Positions 16,479-24,387 of a stretch of 33,116 nucleotides of DNA are shown here, in pieces (the first letter of the stretch is position 1; each line of letters begins with the position of its first letter). Where the stretch lies: positions 1 through 33,116 of the forward strand of contig PQXD01000020.1 of assembly GCA_003194485.1 (NCBI GenBank), given 5' to 3'. The notes under the pieces were generated by a model. It was not told where the DNA came from, ran no database searches, and saw only the letters and a program-made list of their open reading frames with translations. The translations under genes were made by a program, and so were the position numbers. The DNA comes from Deltaproteobacteria bacterium (GTDB taxonomy: Bacteria > Desulfobacterota > Dissulfuribacteria > Dissulfuribacterales > UBA3076).

Positions 16479-17300
16479 TTAATGGAAAAACAAAAGCTCA
16501 GGGACATCATCGATGGCACCCAGTTGTCGGGCTTTTCTCAGATAGGTGAGAAATCCCTGCTGGTATTCAGGGCCGAATTCAAATTTCAGACCTGTGAAAT
16601 AATCCTTTAAAAATTCTGTTGAAAAGACATCCCATCGGGCCGCTTCCTCTGCTATGTGGTCAACATGCTTTTTGCTCATCTCCATGGAGTGCTGAAAAGC
16701 GCGGATGACTTTGCGGACGTTTTCCGGATGTCTGGCGGCATAGTCCCTGCGAACGCACCAGACGGCGTACACCATTTTTTCGCCTGTAAATGCGGACCAT
16801 TCTTCTCCGAGATCGTACAGGTAATAACCGGACGGTGTCTGGAGCGCCCGCAGGGCGTCATCGCCGATCAGTAAGGCCGCCTGGGCCTCACGAAACATTT
16901 GGCCCAGATCCGGCGGGCATTCAAAATAGGCGGGGCGCAGTCCATATTTTTCTTCCAGAATTATCCGGGTGAGTAGCTGGGAAGTAGCTGACGTATTGGT
17001 CATGGCGACGGTTTTTTCGTCCAATTGCTCAATGGGGACCTTGCTGATCAACAAGATACTCATTACCTTGCCGTCGGAGCTGATGGTCAGATCAGGCAAG
17101 AGAAGCAGTTCGCCGGCATGCCGGGCGTATTCGATTGCCGGGACCGGGCTGATATCCAGTTCATCGGCCAGCAATCGATGACACAGGGCCTTGGGGCTGT
17201 CTTTGAAAAGGTCGATATTGAGCACTACCTGATTTTGAACCAGACAATGGTACAAGGGAAGACTGTTGAGAAATTGAATGTGACCGACGCGTGGTTTCAT
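16479..17300 (-). CDS. mqnA: MqnA/MqnD-family protein, probable chorismate dehydratase
   Basis: A 273-aa protein without a signal peptide. It opens VGHIQFLNSLPLYHCL and continues DISPVPAIEYARH and LLPDLTISSDGKVMSILLISKVP, which matches the MqnA family of the futalosine menaquinone pathway. MqnA dehydrates chorismate to 3-[(1-carboxyvinyl)oxy]benzoate in the cytosol. The fold is that of a type II periplasmic-binding protein, so a binding-protein-like paralogue is an alternative. Its setting is odd: about 24 bp separate it on each side from the TolC-type gene and from the HlyD adaptor, and no other menaquinone gene is nearby. It is clearly co-transcribed with efflux genes. The family is secure; use in menaquinone synthesis is inference. 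Confidence 0.8.
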   Translation of the reverse strand: MKPRVGHIQFLNSLPLYHCLVQNQVVLNIDLFKDSPKALCHRLLADELDISPVPAIEYARHAGELLLLPDLTISSDGKVMSILLISKVPIEQLDEKTVAMTNTSATSQLLTRIILEEKYGLRPAYFECPPDLGQMFREAQAALLIGDDALRALQTPSGYYLYDLGEEWSAFTGEKMVYAVWCVRRDYAARHPENVRKVIRAFQHSMEMSKKHVDHIAEEAARWDVFSTEFLKDYFTGLKFEFGPEYQQGFLTYLRKARQLGAIDDVPELLFFH

Positions 17301-17324
17301 GGTTTTCTCCCTCGAACATCGGCG

Positions 17325-18749
17325 TTACCTGCCGCCTCCGCCCAATACCGCGTAAAGCCGTACTTGGTTGGCGAATTTGGCCAGGCGCAGCGAGATAAGC
17401 CCCTGCCTTGCGGCATAAAGGGAGCGTTGGGCATCCAGCACGCCCAGATAGCTGTCGATTCCCTTTAAATAGCGTTGATTTGAGAGACCATAGGTCTCTG
17501 CAACGGCATCTGTCAGGGATTTCTGGGCGGATACCTGCTGGTTTATCGTGCCCTGCACGGCAAGCGCATCGGCCACTTCCCTGAAGGCCGCCTGGATGGT
17601 CTTTTCATACTGGGTCAGGGCTATCTCACGTTCGGTCTTGCTGACCCTGTATGCAGCCCAGGTACGTGCATCAAAGATGGGCATGGTGGCCTGGGACGCA
17701 AAGTTCCACGTCTTTGATCCGGAGCTGAACAGCCCGGACAGCTCATCGCTTGCGGTTCCCAGCGTGGTCGTCAAAGAAATCCGCGGAAAGAATGCGGCAC
17801 GGGCCGCGCCGATAAAGGCATACGCCCCCTTGAGGCGATGTTCCGCCGCAAGAATGTCCGGCCGGTTCAAAAGCGCCTCGGAGGAAAGGCCTGCAAAAAT
17901 TTCCTTTGGAGGAGTCACCTCTGATAAACCCTTTGGCAGGAGTGTTTCGGGCACCGGAGAGCCGGCCAGGAGGTTTAATGCGTTCTGGTCCAGGGCCGCC
18001 ATTTGCGTGTAGCGGGCGACGTCTCCCCGGGCGGTGTCGACCTGGGTCTGTGCCCGGCTGAGGTCCAGTTTTGTGGCGATACCGACTTCATACTGCCTGC
18101 GGATCAGGTCATGGATCTCCTGCTGGGTCTCAAGCGTGGACCGGGCGAGGTCCAGCCCCTCTCGGTCGGCGGCAAGGGTCAGGTATGCCCTGGCGACCTC
18201 GGACACCAATGCTATCCGGGCGCTTCTGCGGGCCTCCTCGGTGGCCAGGTATTCTTCAAGGGCCCTGTCTTTCAGGCTCCGGATCCGTCCGAAAAAATCG
18301 ATCTCCCATGCACTGATGCCGAGGTTTACTTCATACCGTTCGATGGTCAATGATTCCGGAAAGCCCATGACATTTGCAGGAATCCGTTGTTTGCCTCCGC
18401 CTCCTGAGGCGTTTATCGACGGAAAGAGTTCGGCCCGCTGGACACCGTACATGGCCCGCGCCCTCTCCACGTTCAGGGCGGCGAGCCGAAGATCACGATT
18501 GTTGGCCAGGGCCGTCTCGATGACCTCTTGAAGCCTCGGATCGATGTAAAACTTCCGCCAGCTGAGTTCATAGGGTGCCGGAGAGACAGGCTGGGCCTTT
18601 GCCTCCTTGTACGCCGCGCCGCTCGGCCACTCTGCAGGGATGGGGGCTTCGGGTCTGGTGTATTTCGGAGCCAGGGCACAGCCGCCCATAGAGATGGCAA
18701 TTCCAATAATTACAGGAAGCAGTTTCATGTTTTTACTCATCTTCATCAT
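17325..18749 (-). CDS. TolC/NodT-family outer-membrane efflux lipoprotein
   Basis: About 474 aa. A lipoprotein signal ends in SMGGC (C24), so the mature protein is acylated, and the N-terminus APKYTRPEAPIPAEWPSG is typical of the OprM/NodT group. Two outer-membrane efflux domains with long coiled helices follow (RQYEVGIATKLDLSRAQTQVDTAR in the first; NQRYLKGIDSYLGVLDAQRSLYAARQ in the second). Trimers form the exit duct for RND pumps. Two further in-frame ATGs (18746, 18740) are possible; spacing from AGGGGA favours 18746. It starts 16 bp after the pump stop, and it is the only outer-membrane channel in the operon. Confidence 0.92.
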   Translation of the reverse strand: MMKMSKNMKLLPVIIGIAISMGGCALAPKYTRPEAPIPAEWPSGAAYKEAKAQPVSPAPYELSWRKFYIDPRLQEVIETALANNRDLRLAALNVERARAMYGVQRAELFPSINASGGGGKQRIPANVMGFPESLTIERYEVNLGISAWEIDFFGRIRSLKDRALEEYLATEEARRSARIALVSEVARAYLTLAADREGLDLARSTLETQQEIHDLIRRQYEVGIATKLDLSRAQTQVDTARGDVARYTQMAALDQNALNLLAGSPVPETLLPKGLSEVTPPKEIFAGLSSEALLNRPDILAAEHRLKGAYAFIGAARAAFFPRISLTTTLGTASDELSGLFSSGSKTWNFASQATMPIFDARTWAAYRVSKTEREIALTQYEKTIQAAFREVADALAVQGTINQQVSAQKSLTDAVAETYGLSNQRYLKGIDSYLGVLDAQRSLYAARQGLISLRLAKFANQVRLYAVLGGGGR

Positions 18750-18765
18750 TGATCCCCTGATGGAT

Positions 18766-21700
18766 TCAATTGTTCGTCTTTGACCGCATGGTCTCCCCGC
18801 CGCGTTTGACCAGGGCCTTTCTGATCAACACATAGAAGAGGGGTGCAAAAAATACGATCAGCACGGTTGCCGTCACCATTCCGCCGAACACGCTGGTGCC
18901 GATGGCCCTCATTGACCCGCCTCCAGCGCCTCGCGCCAGGGCCAGGGGAAGCACCCCGAATCCGAAGGCAAAGGAGGTCATGACAATGGGACGGAACCTG
19001 AGCTTTGCGCCTTCCAGAGTGGCTTTTATGAGCTCCATCCCCTCGTCCACTCTGGCCCTTGCGAACTGCACGATGAGGATGGCATTTTTGGTGGTCAGAC
19101 CCAGCGTGGTCAGGAGGCCTATCTGGAAATAGACGTCATTAGGAAGCCCCCTCAATGATGAAGCTATGATGCCGCCGATTGCCCCCACGGGAAACGTGAG
19201 CATTATGGCTATGGGGATGGGCCAGCTTTCGTACAGGGCGGCAAGGCAGAGAAATATCACGAATACCGAAAAGGCGTAGACCAGGGGGGCCTGGGCCGTG
19301 GCCTGTCTTTCCTGGTAGGAAAGACCCGTCCAGTCAAAGGCTGTACCCTTTGGAAGCCTTGACGCGAGTTCTTCCATGGCGGCCATGGCCTCACCGGAAC
19401 TCCTCCCGGGCGCCGCCTCTCCCCAGATGTTGATGCTTGGAAAACCGTTGTATCTTTCAAGCTTCGGGGACCCGTAGCTCCAGTGCCCGGTGGCAAAGGC
19501 GGAAAAGGGGACCATCCTGCCCTCATTGTTTCGTACATAGATCTTTTCGAGATGATCCGGAAGCATCCTGAAAGGGGCGTCTGCCTGGATATAGACCTTC
19601 TTGACACGCCCGGCCCTGACAAAGTCGTTTACATAGGCGCTGCCGAAGGATGCGGCAATGGCATTGTGGATGGAAGAGATGGGCACTCCCATGGCGCCTG
19701 CCTTCTCCCAGTCGATATCTATGTAGTACTGGGCCACGTCCTCCATGCCGTTCGGCCTCACCCGGATGAGCCTTGGGTCCCGGGCCGTCATGCCAAGGAG
19801 CTGGTTTCGGGCCGTCATGAGCCTTTCATGGCCGAGTCCGCCGAAGTCCAGGAGCTCGAAATCAAACCCCTTGGCGTTGCCGAGCTCGATTATTGCAGGC
19901 GGCGGAAACGCAAAGACCATGGCCCCCTTTATCTGGGAAAAGACGCGCATGGCCCTTCCCGCCACGGCCTGCACCTTGAGATCGGGCCGGCGGCGAAGTC
20001 CCCAGTCTTTCAGATGGACAAACCCTATGCCCATGTTCTGGCCCTGGCCGCTGAATGAATATCCGGCAACATTCGCATAGGACTTGACTGCATCCTTTTC
20101 GTTCTTGAGGAAGTAGTCTCCCGCCTTATCGAGGACGGCCTGGGTCTGCTCCAGGGTCGAGCCGGAGGGGAGTATGGCCTGGACAAACAGCACGCCCTGG
20201 TCTTCGTCCGGAAGATAGGCGGTTGGCATGCGCATGAACAAAAAACCTGTTATCCCTGTAATTATCAGGTAGATGACCACGTAGCGGGCCTTTCTGCCCA
20301 GCATGTGCTCCACCAGCCGGACATAGCGGTTTCTTGCGCCGTAAAAGATGCGATCGAACCACCGGAGGAAGGGGCGAAGGAAAAAGACCGCGCTGTCTGC
20401 CGGTTCATGGCCGGGCGGCCGTGGTTTCAGCAGGGACGCGCAGAGTACTGGCGTGAGGATCAGGGCCACCAGCACCGAAAGGAGCATGCTCGAGGCGATG
20501 GTCACGGAAAACTGGCGGTAGATGATGCCGGTGGAGCCGGGGAAAAAGGCCATTGGGCCGAATACCGCTGCCAGCACCACTCCGATGCCTATGAGGGCAC
20601 TGGTGATCTGGTCCATGGATTTCGCAGCGGCCTCTTTTGGCGGAAGCCCTTCTTCTGTCATGATGCGGTCCACGTTTTCCACCACCACTATGGCGTCATC
20701 CACCAGGAGGCCGATGGCAAGGACCATGGCGAACATGGTGAGCATATTTATGGAAAATCCCAGGACCCCGATTACCGCAAATGTCCCGAGTATGACCACC
20801 GGCACCGCAATGGAGGGAATAAGGGTGGCGCGAAAGCTTCCCAGGAACAGCCACATCACCAGGAAGACCAGCAAGATCGCCTCGAAAAGGGCCTTTACCA
20901 CCTCATGGATGGCCACCTGCGTAAATGGGGTTGTGTCATAGGGATAAACCACCTTCATGCCCGGAGGAAAGTAGCGGCTCATTTCCTCGAGTTTCTTTTT
21001 TATGCGGTCTGCTGTTTCAAGGGAGTTTGCGCCGGATTCCTTTCGGATGGCAAGGAAAGCGGAAGGCTTGCCATTGTATTTGGCCACTACATCATAGCGT
21101 TCGGTTCCCAGTTCCACTCGCCCGACATCCCTGATCCTGACAATAGATCCGTCCGGGTTGGTGCGGATGGGGATGGCGGAGAACTCCGCCGGGGTCTTGA
21201 GGTAATGCTGGACAATGATGGAGGCGTTAAGGCGCTGACCTTTGACCGCGGGCGCGCCGCCGAACTGCCCGGCGGAAACCTCCACGTTGTAGGCCAGAAG
21301 TGCCCCGGTTACGTCATCTATGGTCAGAGAATAGTTAGTCAGCTTGTCCGGGTCGATCCAGACGCGCATGGCGTATTCCGTACCGAATGCTTCCACTTCA
21401 CCCACGCCCGGCACCCGTGCGAGTATCTTTTCCAGGTTGGATTTGGCATAATCCCTCAGATCGTGGCCGTCCATGCTGCCGTCTTCTGAAATAATCCCCA
21501 CAATCAACATGTAGTTCCGGGTCGATTTGCTGACCTTGACCCCCTGGCGCTGCACCACATCGGGCAGGCTTGCCATGGCAAGCTGGAGCTTGTTCTGCAC
21601 CTTGGACCAGGCAAGGTCAGGGTCTGTCCCGGGGGCAAAGGTGAGTTCGATGCGGCTTGCTCCCGAGGAACTGCTGCTGGCAGACAGATAGAGCATCTTG

Positions 21701-21921
21701 TCCAGCCCCGTCATCTTCTGCTCTATGATCTGGGTGACGGTGCTTTCCACGGTCTCGGCCGAGGCGCCTGGATAAAAGGCGTCAACCGCTATGACAGGAG
21801 GTGCGATGTTCGGGTACTGGGAGATGGGGAGAAAATAGATGGCCAGGGCCCCGGCACTCATGATGGCGATGGCAATGACCCAGGCAAAGACCGGACGGCC
21901 CAGGAAGAATCTCGACAGCAT
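18766..21921 (-). CDS. RND multidrug efflux pump, HAE1 (AcrB/MexB) type
   Basis: A 1051-aa inner-membrane proton-driven exporter of the usual length. It starts MLSRFFLGRPVFAWVIAIAIM and shows two six-helix blocks separated by two large periplasmic loops. The proton-relay aspartates are present in GLLVDDAIVVVENVDR (helix 4) and the partner lysine in TTLGLTTKNAILIVQFA (helix 10). The ATG at 21921 is chosen over an adjacent GTG at 21924: GGAGG lies 6 nt upstream and the start overlaps the adaptor stop (TGATG). It works with the adaptor upstream and the TolC-type lipoprotein downstream. Substrates are probably amphiphilic drugs, detergents or metabolites. Confidence 0.95.
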   Translation of the reverse strand: MLSRFFLGRPVFAWVIAIAIMSAGALAIYFLPISQYPNIAPPVIAVDAFYPGASAETVESTVTQIIEQKMTGLDKMLYLSASSSSSGASRIELTFAPGTDPDLAWSKVQNKLQLAMASLPDVVQRQGVKVSKSTRNYMLIVGIISEDGSMDGHDLRDYAKSNLEKILARVPGVGEVEAFGTEYAMRVWIDPDKLTNYSLTIDDVTGALLAYNVEVSAGQFGGAPAVKGQRLNASIIVQHYLKTPAEFSAIPIRTNPDGSIVRIRDVGRVELGTERYDVVAKYNGKPSAFLAIRKESGANSLETADRIKKKLEEMSRYFPPGMKVVYPYDTTPFTQVAIHEVVKALFEAILLVFLVMWLFLGSFRATLIPSIAVPVVILGTFAVIGVLGFSINMLTMFAMVLAIGLLVDDAIVVVENVDRIMTEEGLPPKEAAAKSMDQITSALIGIGVVLAAVFGPMAFFPGSTGIIYRQFSVTIASSMLLSVLVALILTPVLCASLLKPRPPGHEPADSAVFFLRPFLRWFDRIFYGARNRYVRLVEHMLGRKARYVVIYLIITGITGFLFMRMPTAYLPDEDQGVLFVQAILPSGSTLEQTQAVLDKAGDYFLKNEKDAVKSYANVAGYSFSGQGQNMGIGFVHLKDWGLRRRPDLKVQAVAGRAMRVFSQIKGAMVFAFPPPAIIELGNAKGFDFELLDFGGLGHERLMTARNQLLGMTARDPRLIRVRPNGMEDVAQYYIDIDWEKAGAMGVPISSIHNAIAASFGSAYVNDFVRAGRVKKVYIQADAPFRMLPDHLEKIYVRNNEGRMVPFSAFATGHWSYGSPKLERYNGFPSINIWGEAAPGRSSGEAMAAMEELASRLPKGTAFDWTGLSYQERQATAQAPLVYAFSVFVIFLCLAALYESWPIPIAIMLTFPVGAIGGIIASSLRGLPNDVYFQIGLLTTLGLTTKNAILIVQFARARVDEGMELIKATLEGAKLRFRPIVMTSFAFGFGVLPLALARGAGGGSMRAIGTSVFGGMVTATVLIVFFAPLFYVLIRKALVKRGGETMRSKTNN

Positions 21922-23144
21922 CACGCACCTCCGCCAGGACGGGTATCTTGCCCGGCTCCATCACCGCCTCGGGCGCCCATGGCGTTTTTGCCCTCATGGA
22001 AAGGCGCGGCCTTTACCGGCATCCCCGGACGCACGAATTGAAGGCCCTCTACAATAACCCTGTCGCCTGGAGAAACCCCCGAATCCACCAGCCATTTATC
22101 GCCAATGGCACGGTCGAGTTTAAGCATCCTCATCTCCACCCTCTCGCCTGCGCCCATAACTAAGACGTAAGGCTCACCCTTTGGCGTCCTGGCTACGGCC
22201 TGTTGGGGCACAAGGATGGCTGCCTCCCTGACCCCTTCCTTTATGACAGCACGGACGAACATCTTTGGCAGGAGAACCTTCTCGGGGTTGGGGAAGACCA
22301 TTCGAAGGATTACGGACCCGGTGGTGGGGTCAACCGAGACGTCACGAAACTGGAGAGTGCCTTCCAGCAGATACGGCATCCCGTCTTCCAGAATGAGCTT
22401 GACCTCGGTCTGATCCCTTCCATTGTGATCAAGATTGCCGCTTTGCAGGCGGCGCTTAAGGCGCAACAATTCCGTTGTGGAACGAGGCACGTCCACGTAG
22501 ATCGGGTCGAGTTGCTGGATGGTGGCAAGTGGAGTGGGTTGATAGGCCGTAACTATGGCGCCCTCGGTCACGTTGGACGGACCAATGCGCCCGGGGATGG
22601 GAGCGGTGATCTTCGTGTAGCCCAGATTGATGCGAGCCGTCTTCACCTGTGCCTTCCAGTACTCGATCTCCGCATCGGCCTGCTTGAGAGCGGCAGTTGC
22701 ATCGTCATAGTCCTGCTGGCTCACGGCCTTTGTGGCAAGAAGCTCCTTGAAGCGATCGGCCCTTAGCTGAATAGCGGGCAGATTGGCCTCTGCCTTGGCA
22801 AGAGCTGCCTTGGCATTGTCCAAGGCTGCCTGGAATTCAGCAGGGTCGATCTGATAGAGCACCTGGCCCGCCTTTACATCCGTTCCTTCTGTAAAGAGGC
22901 GCCTTTTTATAAGGCCGCTTACCTGGGGCCTTATCTCTGCAATGCGAAACGCCGCGGTTCGGCCTGGCAGTTCGGTTGAAAGCTCCACCCGTTGCGGCTT
23001 GACAGTCACCACCGATACTGCCCGTGGGCCAGGAGGCGGGCCGCCATGTTCTGAAGGCCCCCTGTCACAGCCTCCAAGCCAAAGGAATACGGGAAAAACA
23101 ACCAGGGTCAAAATTTTTAACAATATAGGTCTGGTATCAGCCAT
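21921..23144 (-). CDS. RND efflux periplasmic adaptor lipoprotein (AcrA-like)
   Basis: A 407-aa membrane-fusion protein. The lipoprotein signal ends in LWLGGC (C26). The lipoyl halves flank a helical hairpin: RIAEIRPQVSGLIKRRLFTEGTDVKAGQVLYQIDP before it and GYTKITAPIPGRIGPSNVTEGAIV after it. A beta-barrel and membrane-proximal domain follow (VLLPKMFVRAVIKEGV). The ATG at 23144 is preferred because GGAGG precedes it at normal distance; the frame runs on to 23186 without a site. It joins the RND pump to the TolC-type channel. It begins 54 bp after the TetR gene and overlaps the pump gene by one base. Confidence 0.93.
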   Translation of the reverse strand: MADTRPILLKILTLVVFPVFLWLGGCDRGPSEHGGPPPGPRAVSVVTVKPQRVELSTELPGRTAAFRIAEIRPQVSGLIKRRLFTEGTDVKAGQVLYQIDPAEFQAALDNAKAALAKAEANLPAIQLRADRFKELLATKAVSQQDYDDATAALKQADAEIEYWKAQVKTARINLGYTKITAPIPGRIGPSNVTEGAIVTAYQPTPLATIQQLDPIYVDVPRSTTELLRLKRRLQSGNLDHNGRDQTEVKLILEDGMPYLLEGTLQFRDVSVDPTTGSVILRMVFPNPEKVLLPKMFVRAVIKEGVREAAILVPQQAVARTPKGEPYVLVMGAGERVEMRMLKLDRAIGDKWLVDSGVSPGDRVIVEGLQFVRPGMPVKAAPFHEGKNAMGARGGDGAGQDTRPGGGA

Positions 23145-23198
23145 TAAAAATCCTCCAGGAAAGAAAATCGGCCGGTGAAGCCGCAATCACCCGGAACC

Positions 23199-23822
23199 TT
23201 AATCATTAAGCAGCCCCTTGAAAAGAATATTCAAAATGATGTCCGGGTCCTCCGGATAGGTATGGTTCTCTGGATCTTCGAGCCAGAGAAAAAGAAAGGC
23301 GTTGCAAAGACTGTCAAGGGCAACGGCCAGCTGATACGGCTCTGCGATCTTATGAAACCGTTTCTTTTTCATCCCGCGTTCAAAGACCGGGGCGAGGGTA
23401 TGCAGAAACTGGCCATATCGTTCCCGAATCTCCCTGTCAAGGCCTGCCTTGATATTGAAGCTCGCTCCCCGGGTTTCGGCAAAGTAGAGGCGAATGACCG
23501 GGACGTTTTCCATAAAGACAGCACCCTTGGTCTTCACATAATTTCGCAGTTTTTCAATTTCGTCATCCGTCTCTCCTATGGCCTTCGTGAGGGCCTCATG
23601 GAACCTGTCGGCCTGCTCAACGATAAGGGACTTATAGAGGTCCTCCTTGTTTTTAAAGAACTTGTAGAGCGTTCCGATGGCAAATTCGGCTTTCTCGGCA
23701 ATCTCGTGCATGGATACATTGTGGTATCCCTTCTCGGAGAAAAGCTCCAGTGCTACGGCGAGCATATCTCGGCGCTGCCTGAGTTTCTCTCTTTCCCGAC
23801 GTGAGAGTTTTTTCCTTTGCAT
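23199..23822 (-). CDS. TetR family regulator of the efflux operon
   Basis: A 207-aa regulator with the N-terminal helix-turn-helix ALELFSEKGYHNVSMHEIAEKAEFAIGTLYKFFKNKEDLY. The C-terminal helical domain would bind an inducer, presumably a pump substrate. It is the first gene of a same-strand run of nine genes extending to 11077, so it probably autoregulates the whole operon, as with AcrR-like or CecR-like regulators. The gap to the adaptor gene is 54 bp with no terminator. Its first 25 residues resemble the stump at 9928-10026. Confidence 0.92.
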   Translation of the reverse strand: MQRKKLSRREREKLRQRRDMLAVALELFSEKGYHNVSMHEIAEKAEFAIGTLYKFFKNKEDLYKSLIVEQADRFHEALTKAIGETDDEIEKLRNYVKTKGAVFMENVPVIRLYFAETRGASFNIKAGLDREIRERYGQFLHTLAPVFERGMKKKRFHKIAEPYQLAVALDSLCNAFLFLWLEDPENHTYPEDPDIILNILFKGLLND

Positions 23823-23884
23823 TATTCGGCCTTCGCTTGGTTTCGTGTTTCTATACTTTGTGAATCTGACGTCATATTAAATAA

Positions 23885-23930
23885 AATGACATATAATTCA
23901 TATTTTTAAGAATGAAATATATTTTGTCAA
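23885..23930 (-). promoter_or_regulatory. candidate promoter/operator of the efflux operon
   Basis: On the minus strand a perfect -35 TTGACA occupies 23930-23925. The best -10 options downstream are weak (AAAAAT at 17-bp spacing, TATGAA at 21). The region 23870-23940 is very AT-rich. It contains a TGACGTCA palindrome near 23868 and a second TGACATAT-type half-site about 18 bp further on, a possible TetR operator. Assigned from position and motif only. Confidence 0.35.
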
Positions 23931-23982
23931 GCAGATAATTGACTTAACCGGGCAAAAGGGCTAAGAAAAAATTGTTCAATAA

Positions 23983-24322
23983 GTAAATATCCGGTGAACC
24001 CGTTATATCCTGCCTTGGAGCGGTTTACCTTTTTCCGGGTTTCGAGGCAAACCGCTCCTGCGGCAGGGCACGGACGGCAACCGTTCACGGAAAGGGGATA
24101 TTTCTTTGAACAGTTTAACGGAAGCCCCCGCAGTTTTCCCGGCTTTTGCTATGGGGGAAACTGCATCGCCTTAAGCGCAGCGTAAGGCGAATGCAGAGGG
24201 GGGCAGGACATTCCCCATGTCAAAGGCCTTGAGAAAACAAGGGGCTGAATGGTGGAAGTGAAAAGAAATATCCCCTGCCACTGAACGGTTACGTGGGACC
24301 ACGGGTTCATAAGAATATTTAC
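23983..24322. mobile_element. MITE-type element, copy 1 (340 bp), with 8-bp target duplication
   Basis: The ends are inverted repeats: GTAAATATCCGGTGAACCCG on the left and the complement of ACGGGTTCATAAGAATATTTAC-type sequence on the right. TTCAATAA occurs directly on both sides (23975-23982 and 24323-24330), a perfect 8-bp target-site duplication. The first 60 bp are almost identical to copy 2 at 30034. No reading frame of transposase type is inside, so it is non-autonomous. It occupies most of the gap between the efflux tetR and hdrA and ends 57 bp before the hdrA start, so it may carry or displace the hdrA promoter. Confidence 0.85.
24079..24290. repeat. nested inverted-repeat element inside MITE copy 1
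   Basis: The 29-bp arms 24079-24107 and 24262-24290 are inverted repeats with four mismatches; each contains AACCGTTCA and AGGGGATATTTCTTT. The segment is absent from copy 2, where GGCAAC is followed directly by the right end. It looks like a second small element inserted in the first. No target duplication is clear. Confidence 0.65.
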
Positions 24323-24387
24323 TTCAATAAATTTTGCATAAGCTTTGTTTAGGCGGGAGTGAAAAGTTTTAAGAGGGAGACAGCCCT

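Noticed and set aside
20305-21489. 394-codon plus-strand frame opposite the RND pump
   Set aside because: Antisense shadow of the pump in GC-rich sequence; no family pattern.
23994-24185. Short plus-strand frames in the two MITE copies (starting MNPLYPAL)
   Set aside because: The shared peptide arises from the repeated DNA; there is no ribosome site and it diverges after the repeat core.
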